Shown here piece by piece: positions 8,224-16,760 of a stretch of DNA of 64,000 nt. Position numbers and translations under genes: made by a program. Under the pieces are notes generated by a model. The model saw nothing but the letters and a program-made list of their open reading frames with translations. It made no database searches and had not been told where the DNA came from. Source of the DNA: a virus; IMG/VR virus record IMGVR_UViG_3300018933_000004, positions 1 to 64,000 of that record; one strand, written 5' to 3'. Position 1 is the first letter of the stretch, and each line of letters begins with the position of its first letter.

Positions 8224-8964
8224 ATGTCTTCCGCTGCCGCCACGGAAACCAAGGACCTCGTCCCTGCCTCCGCCTTCAACTTCTCCCAGGTCGAGATCGA
8301 ACTCTCCAAGGACCCCAACCTCAGCCTCACCGAGCTGCTCGGCCATCTGGCCACCCAGCCCTCGGTCGACCCGAAGAAGCGCCCGAAGCCCTCCACCGCC
8401 GTCGAGCTCGTCACCGACGGCCTGATGCGGGCCATCGAGGTCATCCCCAACGTCTTCGGCAAGGTCAAGCCGCGCGGCCGCCGTCGGCTGACCAAGGGCG
8501 AGCTCGCTCACCTGAAGGCCGAGAAGGTCGAGATCGACGCCGCCCTGAAGGCCCTCGAAGCGCGCAAGAAGGAGATCCACAAGATGGTCTCCGTCCACTT
8601 CGACGTCGTCGCCGCCCAGCTGAAGAGGGTCGACGAGAAGACCCCGCAGAACAAGGACGGCCACTACATCCTGGCTTCCCCGGGCAACCCGGAGATCGCC
8701 CTGGTCGAGGGCAGCGAGTCCCACTTCACCCGCGAGAAGGCCAAGGACACCGTCACCTACAGCTTCGAGAAGCTGACGGATCTGTACGAGCGCGGGGAGA
8801 TCACCAAGGCCGAGTACCTCGGCTGCACCCGCCTGGTCCGCGTCATCGACCCCGAGAAGATCCAGCGCCAGTTCCTCAACAAGAGGAAGCGCCAGCGGAT
8901 CCAGGAGATCGTCGACAAGATCGCTGTCATCAAGCGCGGCAACCTGAGCATCCACTTGCGGTAG
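8224..8964 (+). CDS. Hypothetical phage early protein with basic, coiled-coil centre
   Basis: 246 residues; ATG 8224 with AGGAG at 8211-8215. The middle is strongly charged with heptad-like spacing (LKAEKVEIDAALKALEAR), and the C terminus is basic (NKRKRQRIQEIVDK). No catalytic motif recognised. It has its own promoter (8143-8172) and a strong hairpin 23 bp after its stop, so it is probably a monocistronic, highly expressed early gene. A DNA-binding or scaffold role would fit the charge, but this is inference. Confidence 0.6.
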   Translation: MSSAAATETKDLVPASAFNFSQVEIELSKDPNLSLTELLGHLATQPSVDPKKRPKPSTAVELVTDGLMRAIEVIPNVFGKVKPRGRRRLTKGELAHLKAEKVEIDAALKALEARKKEIHKMVSVHFDVVAAQLKRVDEKTPQNKDGHYILASPGNPEIALVEGSESHFTREKAKDTVTYSFEKLTDLYERGEITKAEYLGCTRLVRVIDPEKIQRQFLNKRKRQRIQEIVDKIAVIKRGNLSIHLR

Positions 8965-8987
8965 CACCCACCGAGATGAAAATGAAT

Positions 8988-9024
8988 CCACCACCTCCGC
9001 CCGAATCCCGGGCGGAGGTGGTGG
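8988..9024 (+). terminator. 16-bp perfect hairpin
   Basis: The arms 8988-9003 and 9009-9024 (CCACCACCTCCGCCCG and its complement) pair without mismatch around a 5-nt loop. It ends 18 bp before the next ATG and 7 bp before that gene's GGAAGGA, so it may terminate the upstream gene or act as an attenuator of the next. Confidence 0.75.
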
Positions 9025-9042
9025 TATGTGGAAGGAAGAAAA

Positions 9043-9537
9043 ATGTCTCCTCAGACCCTGGAGCCCATCATCGTCGAACCAGACGACCTGGAGGAAAGGA
9101 CGGCCCGGCCCGACCGAGGCCAATACCTCCTGTACGACGCTGATTTCCACGTCGAGGACGACCCGAAGTACGCCGTCGCCCCTGGCCAGAAGCCCCTCCG
9201 CGTACCCCACTTCTCCGTCGGCGAGGTAGCCTGCATTGCGTTCGCCGGTGACCTCGCCTGGCTCAAGCGCCAGCTCAAGGGCAAGCCCTACAAGCTTGCC
9301 AGCGGCCAGACCAAGAGCTGGCCTCTGCTCCTGAACGGCAAGCCCCTGGAGTTCCGCAGCATCCACCGGGGCGGCGCCGTGCCGCCCAAGCGCTACACCC
9401 TCGCCGACATCGAGCGCCTCGCCTGGGCACTCTACGAACGCGGCGACATCGACGGCCTCGAAGCCCAGCGGATCTGCCAGATCGTCCTCGCCATCGCCCG
9501 GCAGTACTGGGCCCACGCCCGCGAGAGGAAGAGCTGA
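9043..9537 (+). CDS. Hypothetical phage protein
   Basis: 164 residues. ATG 9043 is chosen over a GTG/ATG a few codons upstream because GGAAGGA (9031-9037) is correctly spaced. It has a short acidic N terminus, then a compact domain with LKRQLKGKPYK and LADIERLAWALYERGD. The stop overlaps the exonuclease start as TGATG (9535-9539), showing translational coupling with DNA metabolism. Not recognised; possibly an accessory factor of the exonuclease. Confidence 0.6.
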   Translation: MSPQTLEPIIVEPDDLEERTARPDRGQYLLYDADFHVEDDPKYAVAPGQKPLRVPHFSVGEVACIAFAGDLAWLKRQLKGKPYKLASGQTKSWPLLLNGKPLEFRSIHRGGAVPPKRYTLADIERLAWALYERGDIDGLEAQRICQIVLAIARQYWAHARERKS

Positions 9538-10415
9538 TGCAGCCCACCCTGCTCATCGACGGCAACAACCTGCTCATACGCGCCGTCGAGGCCACCCGCC
9601 GCAGCCCCATGCACAGCGACGACGGCGTCGACACCAGCGCTCTGGTGGTCTTCATCAAGACCATCTCCCGCTACATACGCGAGGAGAAGCCCTACCGCGT
9701 CATGGTCTGCTGGGACAGCGGCCCTGGCTGGCGCAACGAGATCTACCCCGCCTACAAGGCCAACCGCCCCCAGGTCACCGACGAGTACCGCAGCACCACC
9801 CGCAGACTCGTCACCGACTTCCTCACCCGATCCCGGATCCCCTGGGGGCGCCTGCCCGGCTTCGAGGCCGACGACCTCATCGCCGCCTATTGGCGAGACG
9901 CCCACGAGCCGGTCGTCATCCTCTCCAGCGACAAGGACCTGGCACAGCTTACGGGCCCGAACCCCAACGGCCACCCCTGCACCCAGATCCGCGTCTCCTC
10001 CGCCGACACGCCCACCGACCGCTGGGACGAGAGCACGGTCCGAGACCACTACGGCTGCACCCCGGACCAGCTCCCCCTCGTCATGTCGCTGATCGGAGAC
10101 TCCGCCGACAACATCCCCGGCGTGCGCGGCATCGGCAAGAAATTTGCCCTCAAGCACCTCACGGCCGCCGGATGGAACCTCGACAAAGTCGAGCACGCCA
10201 GCATCGCCACCGCCCGCGACAACGGCGAGATCGCCGTCTACCGCCAGCTCGTCGACCTCCGCGACGTCCCATACCGCATGATCACCACCGGCATCAGCCC
10301 CTTCATGCCTGTCACCCCCGGCCCGGACTCCGCCTGGCGCAGCCTGTGGACATTCCTGAGCCAGTACCAACTCCGCGACATCGAGCGCCGCCTGATGGCC
10401 GGAGAACTCTGGTAG
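9537..10415 (+). CDS. 5'-3' exonuclease / flap endonuclease (Pol I N-domain, T5 FEN family)
   Basis: 292 residues. Metal-binding and DNA-binding motifs are intact: LLIDGNN at 5-11, FEADDLIAA at about 108, SSDKDLAQL at about 130, and the helix-hairpin-helix GDSADNIPGVRGIGKKFA at about 186-203. Length matches phage FEN enzymes that remove RNA primers and flaps from the lagging strand. The fused DNA polymerase I domain of bacterial PolA is absent, consistent with a phage that uses a separate DnaE-type polymerase (18757-22494). Confidence 0.9.
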   Translation: MQPTLLIDGNNLLIRAVEATRRSPMHSDDGVDTSALVVFIKTISRYIREEKPYRVMVCWDSGPGWRNEIYPAYKANRPQVTDEYRSTTRRLVTDFLTRSRIPWGRLPGFEADDLIAAYWRDAHEPVVILSSDKDLAQLTGPNPNGHPCTQIRVSSADTPTDRWDESTVRDHYGCTPDQLPLVMSLIGDSADNIPGVRGIGKKFALKHLTAAGWNLDKVEHASIATARDNGEIAVYRQLVDLRDVPYRMITTGISPFMPVTPGPDSAWRSLWTFLSQYQLRDIERRLMAGELW

Positions 10416-10424
10416 GGCGATTTC

Positions 10425-10472
10425 TTGCCCTCGACCTGGACCGGCGGTTAGCGTCAAAACGCCTCCCCGCCA
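10425..10472 (+). promoter_or_regulatory. Candidate promoter and leader box
   Basis: TTGCCC (10425-10430), 18-bp spacer, TAGCGT (10449-10454), then TCCCCGCCA at 10464-10472. A second ACCGCCAGG (10519-10527) abuts the Shine-Dalgarno of the next gene. Confidence 0.5.
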
Positions 10473-10539
10473 GGGGGCTTTCTCCCACGGCAGACCCTCA
10501 TCTTCGCCGTGCCCAGCCACCGCCAGGTTGGAGACCTTC

Positions 10540-10959
10540 GTGCTCGACTTTTCTGACGACGCCTACGGTAAGGCCGCCAAGGCCACCATGGCCGCCCAGC
10601 AGCCCTACTCGCCGGTAACGATCTGTCCGGACGCCGCACCCCCGGCGCGTGTGACCATGGCCGCCACCGACCTTCTCGACGACCCCTCGGACTGGTCCTG
10701 GGAGCAGCTGCGCGACTACGTCATGCGCTCCATCGCTGAGCGCCACGGCCCGCAGCCGCGCCACGAGAGCGCGAAGGTCAACTCGATCTTCAAGAGCTTC
10801 GCCGCCCGTTGGGGCAGCCAGGCCGGACCCATCGCCCGCTTCGCGTTCGAGCGGCAGGACGGCTTCTGGCGCTCCGCGCCGGTCACCATCGCCCGCTTTA
10901 CCAAGGGCAACGACGGCTACTTCGCGGGCCCGATCTCGGAGCGGCTGGCCGATGTCTGA
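10540..10959 (+). CDS. Hypothetical phage protein
   Basis: 139 residues from GTG 10540, preceded by GGAGA at 10530-10534; a TTG at 10528 is a less likely start. The N-terminal half is low-information. The C-terminal half (FKSFAARWGSQAGPIARFAF) looks like a small globular domain. The stop overlaps the next ATG (ATGTCTGA). No function recognised; expected to be early because of the preceding promoter. Confidence 0.55.
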   Translation: MLDFSDDAYGKAAKATMAAQQPYSPVTICPDAAPPARVTMAATDLLDDPSDWSWEQLRDYVMRSIAERHGPQPRHESAKVNSIFKSFAARWGSQAGPIARFAFERQDGFWRSAPVTIARFTKGNDGYFAGPISERLADV

Positions 10960-11209
10960 CCAGTTCGTCGTCACTGCTACGACCTTCCGGCCCACCGACA
11001 GCGAGCCGACCTGCTGCCCCGACGCCTTCCTCTGCCTGAATGACGAGGTGCCGGAGATCGAGTGCCCCCGCCACGGCGGCTTCGACGTCTGCTGCGCCCG
11101 CCCCGACCTGCACATCAAGCAGAACCGTGACGCCTGGCACCGGCAGATGAGCCGCTGGGAGCAGAGCCTGCTCAACCAGCACATCCGCCAGCACCTCGCT
11201 ACAGCCTGA
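10952..11209 (+). CDS. Small Cys-rich protein
   Basis: 85 residues with TCCPDAFLC near the N terminus and IECPRHGGFDVCC in the middle, enough Cys/His for one or two zinc sites. The start overlaps the upstream stop by 8 nt. One of many very small metal-binding-looking proteins in this operon; function unknown. Confidence 0.55.
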   Translation: MSDQFVVTATTFRPTDSEPTCCPDAFLCLNDEVPEIECPRHGGFDVCCARPDLHIKQNRDAWHRQMSRWEQSLLNQHIRQHLATA

Positions 11210-11225
11210 CCTCACCTCCTCATCA

Positions 11226-11253
11226 CCTCCTAACTCAGGAGGTCGTTAGGAGG
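11226..11253. terminator. 9-bp inverted repeat between genes
   Basis: CCTCCTAAC and GTTAGGAGG pair perfectly around 10 nt. It may be a weak terminator. The arms resemble Shine-Dalgarno and anti-Shine-Dalgarno sequence, so it could also affect translation. Confidence 0.45.
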
Positions 11254-11301
11254 CCAGATCCAGCCCGGCCGCCACCGGGCCCTCATCAAGGACCGCCAGC
11301 C

Positions 11302-12147
11302 TTGAAACGACCGCCCCCGCCCCCGTCATGCCATCCGCTGTCCGACCCGGACTTCAAGCGGCTCAAGGCCACCCGCCCCCGGCTGTGGACCAGCCCCAAG
11401 GACACCTGCCTGACCTGCCTGAAGCAGGGCGGCCAGACCTACCGCTGGTACGCCGAGCAGGACGGCCGCCGCACCGACGAGATCGTCACCTACGAGTGCC
11501 AGTGCCAGCAGCAGTGGCTGCTGCACCTGTGGTTCCTCAACGCGGGCATCCCGCTGAACTACCAGCGCCTCGGCTGGGACGACGTCCGCGCGGTCCCGGA
11601 GCCCATCGTCAACCAGGTCATGGACTACGCCCTGCAGGCGGCCCGCCGAATCGCGGCCGGACGCAACCTGGTCCTCTGGTCCAAGAGCCCCGGCACCGGC
11701 AAGACGCTCCTGCTCGCGCTGCTGGCGAAGTTCCTCATGACCAACGGCTGGCAGGTCCACTTCTCCCAGTTCAACGAGGTCATCGACCTGTTCACCTCCT
11801 CCTGGCGGGACAAGGACGAGCGCGAGCAGTGGACCCGCCGCGTACGCAACGTGGACGTCCTCGCCATCGACGACTGGGGCAAGGAGCACAAGGGCCGGAT
11901 CGAGATGGTCGAGTCCATGGTCGACCAGATCGTCCGCTCCCGGGTCAGCGACGCGGCCCCCACGATCTTCACCACCAACCTCACCCCCCAGGAGATCCAG
12001 GAGGGGTACGGCGTCTACGCGATGAGCCTGCTCACCGAGGCCGCCGACTTCATCGAGGTCACTGGCACCGACTACCGGCCGGTCCGACGAGAACTCACCC
12101 GCCAGGAAGCCGAACTCGGCCTGGCCCGACCCATCACGGCGGTATGA
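11302..12147 (+). CDS. DnaC/IstB-type AAA+ helicase loader
   Basis: 281 residues. TTG start at 11302 with AAGGA at 11288-11292; no in-frame ATG fits. N-terminal cysteines (DTCLTCLK, YECQCQQQW) may bind zinc. AAA+ core: Walker A SPGTGKTLL (about 129-137), Walker B LAIDDWGKE (about 186-194), sensor 1 TIFTTNL. Known DnaC-like proteins load the replicative hexamer at the fork; here the DnaB-like gene follows two small genes later, supporting that role. The stop is 1 bp from the next ATG. Confidence 0.85.
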   Translation: MKRPPPPPSCHPLSDPDFKRLKATRPRLWTSPKDTCLTCLKQGGQTYRWYAEQDGRRTDEIVTYECQCQQQWLLHLWFLNAGIPLNYQRLGWDDVRAVPEPIVNQVMDYALQAARRIAAGRNLVLWSKSPGTGKTLLLALLAKFLMTNGWQVHFSQFNEVIDLFTSSWRDKDEREQWTRRVRNVDVLAIDDWGKEHKGRIEMVESMVDQIVRSRVSDAAPTIFTTNLTPQEIQEGYGVYAMSLLTEAADFIEVTGTDYRPVRRELTRQEAELGLARPITAV

Positions 12148-12148
12148 C

Positions 12149-12724
12149 ATGAGCTTTGACGGTGAACTCTTCTCCAGCATCCCCCGGCAGGTTCCCCCGA
12201 TGCAGGGAGTCTTCGCAGCCTGGCAGGCCACCGCCGACAACCGCGTCACCCGGCACTACACCGGCGCGGATGCAGCCGATCAGGTCAAGATCGGCAAGTA
12301 CAGGATCAACGGCCTCCGCAACAGGCTCGTCGGCGCCTCCGCCTCCATCGACAACATCCTCCGGGGACTCGACGAGATGGACGCCGTGCTGGCTGGCGCG
12401 CCCAGCGAGGAACTCGCGACGGCGCAGCAGGCCCTGGTCGATCTCCAGCGCCGCAACGACCACCTCGTCGAACAGTGCCGGAGCTGGAAGCAGCGCGCGG
12501 TGGCGGCCGAGAAGCAGGCCGAGGAAGCCCTGGAGCAGGCCCAGAAGCAGGTGAAGACGCCGCATGTGTTCTTCGACCGCCAGGGCACCCCCGGCGACTC
12601 GGTCCGCTACCTGGCCGCCGAGGTCATGAAGCACGCCGAGGGCAACCTGGAGCTGGCAGGGATCGCCATGGCCCTGAAGATGGTCGCCGCCGACGTCGAC
12701 AGCCTGCCCCAGGGGGGCCGGTGA
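12149..12724 (+). CDS. Coiled-coil hypothetical protein
   Basis: 191 residues, ATG 1 bp after the loader stop. Residues about 85-135 form a long amphipathic helix (QQALVDLQRRNDHLVEQ, KQAEEALEQAQKQ) typical of a coiled coil. The C terminus is a short helical domain. Its place between helicase loader and helicase suggests an accessory replisome or primosome factor, but no family was recognised. Confidence 0.6.
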   Translation: MSFDGELFSSIPRQVPPMQGVFAAWQATADNRVTRHYTGADAADQVKIGKYRINGLRNRLVGASASIDNILRGLDEMDAVLAGAPSEELATAQQALVDLQRRNDHLVEQCRSWKQRAVAAEKQAEEALEQAQKQVKTPHVFFDRQGTPGDSVRYLAAEVMKHAEGNLELAGIAMALKMVAADVDSLPQGGR

Positions 12725-13176
12725 CCGCGCCGCCATGGGGCCACAAGCCTCCAGCTGTCCACCAGCCCAGCTACTTCCACGTCATACCTCCCCCGGGGTT
12801 GTCTGCACGCTGCCTGTACTGGTTGCGCCGCGCCGACGAAGGCAACTGGCGCCCCAATCGGCACCTGTGGAAGCAGGGGTACGACGGCCGTGCGGGGTGG
12901 CTCGGCGTGTTCATCTGGGAGTTGGAGAAGGTTATTGCGCCTCTCCTGGCCAACTTGGAAGCGGCCACCAGCTCCACCTGCACGAAGGCCCTCGGCCACG
13001 ACCTCGACAACTGCTGCCAGGGGTGCCACGCAGGCTGGGAGGGCGACGGCGAGTACATGTGCGACGGCTACGACGTACAGGCCCGCGACCTGCACGTCTG
13101 CTGTCGCGCGTCTATCGCCAGCAACAGCCTGATCCATCTCGTGCCTCCGCTCGTGAGAATGCGAGCACGCCAGTGA
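12721..13176 (+). CDS. Small Cys-rich protein
   Basis: 151 residues from GTG 12721, overlapping the upstream stop as GTGA. A block of cysteines (SSTCTKALGHDLDNCCQGCH, then MCDGYD and HVCCRAS) suggests zinc binding. The upstream half contains Trp-rich sequence (LGVFIWELEKV). Codon usage is somewhat less GC-biased than its neighbours. Function unknown. Confidence 0.5.
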   Translation: MTAPPWGHKPPAVHQPSYFHVIPPPGLSARCLYWLRRADEGNWRPNRHLWKQGYDGRAGWLGVFIWELEKVIAPLLANLEAATSSTCTKALGHDLDNCCQGCHAGWEGDGEYMCDGYDVQARDLHVCCRASIASNSLIHLVPPLVRMRARQ

Positions 13177-13178
13177 CC

Positions 13179-14477
13179 ATGCACGCAGAGACCGTCCTTT
13201 ACGCCAGTCTCACGGACGTAGACGCGCTGGAGCAGCTGGCCGACACCGGCCTGGACCCGGCGTGCATTCCGACGACCGGCATGCGCGACGTCGTCGAGTG
13301 GTCGGTCTCCTACTTCTACCGCTCCGGCCGCACCAAGGCACCCTCACGAGAACTCCTTCAGGAGCAGTGGGGGCACCGACTGGAGCAGTGCAACATCGAG
13401 CTGCCGGACGAGGACCTCGAAGTCGACGAGGTCTTCGCGGCGATCGAGTACCTGCAGTCGCAGTACGTCCTCGCCGAGTCCCAACGCCTGCAGCGCGAGG
13501 CCGCCGTCGAGATGGCCAACGCTGAGCCCCACGAGCGCGTCGAGGCCGTCCACCGCGCCGCCGCCGCCTTTCACAGCCTGTCCATGTCGGTCCGAAACCG
13601 GCAAAACGAGGTCGAAGGCGTTCAGGGCCTGCGCGACTCCCTCGCCCGCTACGACCAGCGCGCCGCAGCACCCCAGGTCGTCACCGGCATGTCCCTCGGG
13701 ATGAGCGCGGTAGACGAGCACACCCTGGGCATCCACGAAGGCGAGATCTGCGCCTGGTGCGCCCCGCCCAAGGGTGCCAAATCCTGGACCTCCACCCACG
13801 TCGCCCACACCGAGTGGAAGCGCGGCCGGGAGGCCGTCCTGTACACGCTGGAGAACAGCGTGAACATGACCTACGACCGGCTCGCCTGCCAGATCTGCTG
13901 CGTCGACTACCGCGCCTACCAGCGCGGCACGGCCACCCCCGAGGACGTCGACCGCGTGCGCACCTGGCTCGCCGAGAACGAGCAGGACCTGAAGGACGGC
14001 CTGCACGTCCTCTCCCCCGACGACGGCCTGCGCACCCCGGCCGCCCTGATACGCCAGGCCCAGTCCTACGGAGCGAAGTCGATCATCATTGACCAGCTCT
14101 CCCACATTGCACACCCCACCCCGAACCCCCGGCGCCCCAAGCACGAAACGATCGCAGAGATCATGAACGAGCTGTCCCAGCTCATCACCACCGGCCGCTA
14201 CATGCCGTCGGTCTTCATGAACTGCCAGATCAACCGCGAGGGCGTCGCCGCCGCACAGAAGGCCGGACGCCTGGAGCTGCAGCACATCGCCGACTCCTCC
14301 GCGATCGAGCGCTACAGCTCCTGGGTCTTCGGCCTCATCCGCTCAGAAACCGAGGTAGCCGCCGGTATGGCCACCCTGCAGATGCTCGCGTCCCGACGCA
14401 TGGACCTGACCAACTGGCGATGCGCCTGGGAGCCCTGGTACGGCACCCAGCACGTCCTCGGCGAGGTGACCCTGTGA
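13179..14477 (+). CDS. DnaB-like replicative helicase (RecA-fold ATPase)
   Basis: 432 residues from ATG 13179; a GTG at 13173 in frame overlaps the upstream stop as GTGA and is an alternative. Helical N-terminal domain, then a RecA-like core starting at VVTGMSLGMSAVDEHTLG. The P-loop reads WCAPPKGAKSW (about 193-203): the catalytic Lys-Ser is kept, but the usual glycines are Ala. Walker B is IIIDQLSH, and later MNCQINREG and HIADSSAIER match DnaB motifs. Probable fork helicase, loaded by the product of 11302-12147; a divergent RadA/KaiC-like ATPase is an alternative. Confidence 0.75.
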   Translation: MHAETVLYASLTDVDALEQLADTGLDPACIPTTGMRDVVEWSVSYFYRSGRTKAPSRELLQEQWGHRLEQCNIELPDEDLEVDEVFAAIEYLQSQYVLAESQRLQREAAVEMANAEPHERVEAVHRAAAAFHSLSMSVRNRQNEVEGVQGLRDSLARYDQRAAAPQVVTGMSLGMSAVDEHTLGIHEGEICAWCAPPKGAKSWTSTHVAHTEWKRGREAVLYTLENSVNMTYDRLACQICCVDYRAYQRGTATPEDVDRVRTWLAENEQDLKDGLHVLSPDDGLRTPAALIRQAQSYGAKSIIIDQLSHIAHPTPNPRRPKHETIAEIMNELSQLITTGRYMPSVFMNCQINREGVAAAQKAGRLELQHIADSSAIERYSSWVFGLIRSETEVAAGMATLQMLASRRMDLTNWRCAWEPWYGTQHVLGEVTL

Positions 14478-15037
14478 CCGCCTACGCCTTTCCCTGCGCC
14501 GTCCACCCCGAGTGGTTCGACACCGGCAAGACCCGCGAGACCAAAGCCGCCCGCAAGGCCCTTCGGATCTGCGAGACCTGCCCGGCGAAGCTGGCCTGCC
14601 GCCGCGCTGGCCGAGAGGGCCGCGAGTGGGGCATCTGGGGCGGAGAGACCCAGTCGGAGCGCTGGGCCGCGCTCGGTATCACCGAGTCCGACCTGCTCCC
14701 GCCCGACTGCGGCAACGAGATGTCCTACCGCCGTCACAAGGAGCGCGGCGAGGAGTGCGAGGAGTGCCAGGAGGCACACAACGCCCGCCAGCGCGCCTAC
14801 GCCGAGGCCGCCCGCGAGAGGCAGCGGAAGCTGGACGAGGAGATCTCGGAGATCCCGGGAAGCCGGGTCAACCCGTTCCACGCGCCCCTGCGGCCGATCT
14901 GCGGCAGCGAACGCGGCTACAAGCTGCACATGAAGAAGGGTGAACTCCGGCTCGACATGCATCCAGAATGCACCTGTCGACGGGCCCATGCTGAACACCG
15001 CGCTGAGAAGCGCCAGGAAGTGAAGGTTGCCGCATGA
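14474..15037 (+). CDS. WhiB-like iron-sulfur transcription factor with duplicated Cys/His tail
   Basis: 187 residues from GTG 14474 (GTGA overlap). The first 60 residues are a WhiB domain: Cys in FPCAVHPEW, ICETCPAKLAC, then the GIWGGET turn. In known Wbl proteins four cysteines hold a 4Fe-4S cluster and the protein binds region 4 of the principal sigma factor. Phage copies (e.g. TM4 WhiB) alter host transcription. The unusual tail has two copies of a CG-x-Y-x2-H-x-GE-x-C pattern (PDCGNEMSYRRHKERGEEC and PICGSERGYKLHMKKGE), likely small zinc modules. Confidence 0.88.
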   Translation: MTAYAFPCAVHPEWFDTGKTRETKAARKALRICETCPAKLACRRAGREGREWGIWGGETQSERWAALGITESDLLPPDCGNEMSYRRHKERGEECEECQEAHNARQRAYAEAARERQRKLDEEISEIPGSRVNPFHAPLRPICGSERGYKLHMKKGELRLDMHPECTCRRAHAEHRAEKRQEVKVAA

Positions 15038-15333
15038 CCGTCACCGCGCGCGGTCCCTGGCTCATCCCCTTCACCGGCGAGCCCGCAGGCCGATGCCCGA
15101 AGTGCCTGACCACCCCGGCCACCACAGAATGGCACGACTCGGTCGTCGTCGGCATGTGCAAGGAGCGCCGCGACACCATCGCCGCCATGGCCGACGAACC
15201 CGAGACCGTGCCGGACGAGACCACCGAGCACCTGTGCCGGGCCTGCCCCGAGTGCTTCTACACCTGGTCCGAGCACGTGGCCACCAAGGAGGACCTGGCC
15301 CGGGTCAAGGCCGAGGGCAGCTATGTCGACTGA
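15034..15333 (+). CDS. Small zinc-ribbon-like protein
   Basis: 99 residues; ATGA overlap with the WhiB gene. CPKC near residue 21-24, then MCKERR, HLCRACPEC at about 68-76: a plausible pair of Cys-x2-Cys knuckles. The stop overlaps the primase start by 11 nt. Function unknown; may pair with primase or WhiB. Confidence 0.55.
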   Translation: MTVTARGPWLIPFTGEPAGRCPKCLTTPATTEWHDSVVVGMCKERRDTIAAMADEPETVPDETTEHLCRACPECFYTWSEHVATKEDLARVKAEGSYVD

Positions 15334-16438
15334 CCTGGACGAGCTGGCCGCGCTGCCGGACGACCACAAGTCCCAGCTCGCCCAGGGCGTTCTCGACTCC
15401 CTCGGCATCCAGGTCAAGCGACAGGTTCGCGACGAACTGATCATCCCGTGTCCGGTCGGCCTCTTCCACAACGACCAGGAGCGCAACCCCACCGCCGCGC
15501 TGAACGCCTCGAAGCTGCTGTTCAACTGCCTGGGCTGCGAGTCGCGCGGCACCATCCTGTGGCTCATCGCCACGGTGCGCGGCGACATCACCATCGACGA
15601 GGCCCGCGAATGGCTCCTCGGCGAAGCCGGACTCACCCGGGCCGTCGGCCTGCCAGACATGCTGGCGTTCTTCGACGCGCTCTACACCCCGAAGTCCCGG
15701 CCGCCCATGCCGGTCTACAGCCCCCGCATGCTGGAGCGCTGGCAGGACATCCCCGTCGACTACATCGTCCGGGAGCGCGGCATCTCCATGAATACCGCGC
15801 TGGCGATGCGGATTCGCCTCGACCCTGATGGCTTCATGGGCCCGCCGGAGGCCCGCGTGCGTACTGGGCCGCGAGCCGTCATCCCGCACTTCTGGAGGGG
15901 CCAGCTTGTTGGCTGGCAGTCCCGCCGCCTCCCTGGCGCCGACCCCACAGCGCCGAAGTATTTGAGCACGCCCGCCTTCCCGCGCGACGAGACGCTCTAC
16001 GGGATGCCAGCCGAGGGTGTACTAGGGGCGGAGGAACTCGTTGTCGTCGAGTCGCCCATGAGCGTGCTCCGCCATCTAGGAAGGCGCATGACCGCCACCT
16101 TCGGCGCCGTCGTCACCGACGAACAGATCGAGCACCTGGTGCGCGGCCGGAAGAAGCTGATCTGGTTCATGGACAACGACCCGGCCGGATGGCGCGCCGT
16201 TGCGGGCCGCACCTTCAACGGCCGGTTCTTCCCCGGCGCTCCCGAGCGGGCCTCCCGCTGGTGCCAGAACTGGGTCGTCCAGAACCCGTTCGCCGCCGAC
16301 CCCGCCGATATGTCCGACGAGCTGTACGACCTCCTCGTCCGCGAGCACGCGGTGCCCTGGCAAGTCTGGGAGCAGCCGAAGGTCCTCTACTGCCACCGCT
16401 GCTTCAAGCCCGACCACACCGGAGCCTGTCGTGCCTGA
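15323..16438 (+). CDS. DnaG-like primase (CHC2 zinc finger plus TOPRIM)
   Basis: 371 residues. N-terminal zinc finger: IPCPVGLFHND (Cys43, His49) and FNCLGCESRG (Cys69, Cys72), the CHC2 arrangement. TOPRIM acidic motifs: VVVESPMS at about 239-246 and WFMDNDPAGW at about 280-289. Shorter than bacterial DnaG because the C-terminal helicase-binding domain is missing. It would synthesise RNA primers at the phage fork next to the DnaB-like helicase. ATG start lies within the upstream gene. Confidence 0.88.
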   Translation: MSTDLDELAALPDDHKSQLAQGVLDSLGIQVKRQVRDELIIPCPVGLFHNDQERNPTAALNASKLLFNCLGCESRGTILWLIATVRGDITIDEAREWLLGEAGLTRAVGLPDMLAFFDALYTPKSRPPMPVYSPRMLERWQDIPVDYIVRERGISMNTALAMRIRLDPDGFMGPPEARVRTGPRAVIPHFWRGQLVGWQSRRLPGADPTAPKYLSTPAFPRDETLYGMPAEGVLGAEELVVVESPMSVLRHLGRRMTATFGAVVTDEQIEHLVRGRKKLIWFMDNDPAGWRAVAGRTFNGRFFPGAPERASRWCQNWVVQNPFAADPADMSDELYDLLVREHAVPWQVWEQPKVLYCHRCFKPDHTGACRA

Positions 16439-16595
16439 GTGCCCGCCCGGAGTCCACTCGATCTTCGACCCTTGCCCCGGCAACTGCACCGAGCCCCCCG
16501 AGGGCGCGGAGTACCACACCGTAAACGGCCAGCAGTACTTCTGCTACACCGACGACCACTACTGTCCCCCTGGCGCCTGGCCGCCCAAGGGATGA
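16431..16595 (+). CDS. 54-residue Cys-rich protein
   Basis: GTG 16431 lies 8 nt inside the primase end. Cys residues in PECPPG, DPCPGNC, YFCYTDD and HYCPPG look like a compact knottin-like or zinc-binding peptide. Function unknown. Confidence 0.5.
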   Translation: MPECPPGVHSIFDPCPGNCTEPPEGAEYHTVNGQQYFCYTDDHYCPPGAWPPKG

Positions 16596-16610
16596 CCCCA
16601 GGAGGAACGT

Positions 16611-16757
16611 ATGCTGCAGAAGTTCGGCACCGGTGACATCGTTGGCTGCTCGAAGACCGGGATCGAACGCCTGCTCGTCGAGGCCAGCGGCGAGTTCGGC
16701 GAGGCGGAGCGGGCGGAAATCCTTGCTGAGGGTGAAGAGGAGAGCGAGGGAGAGTAG
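16611..16757 (+). CDS. 48-residue acidic protein
   Basis: ATG 16611 preceded by a strong GGAGGAA (16601-16607). The sequence ends in an acidic tail (AEGEEESEGE); nothing else recognisable. The Shine-Dalgarno and tight spacing to the next ATG (3 bp) support a real gene. Confidence 0.5.
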   Translation: MLQKFGTGDIVGCSKTGIERLLVEASGEFGEAERAEILAEGEEESEGE

Positions 16758-16760
16758 GCG

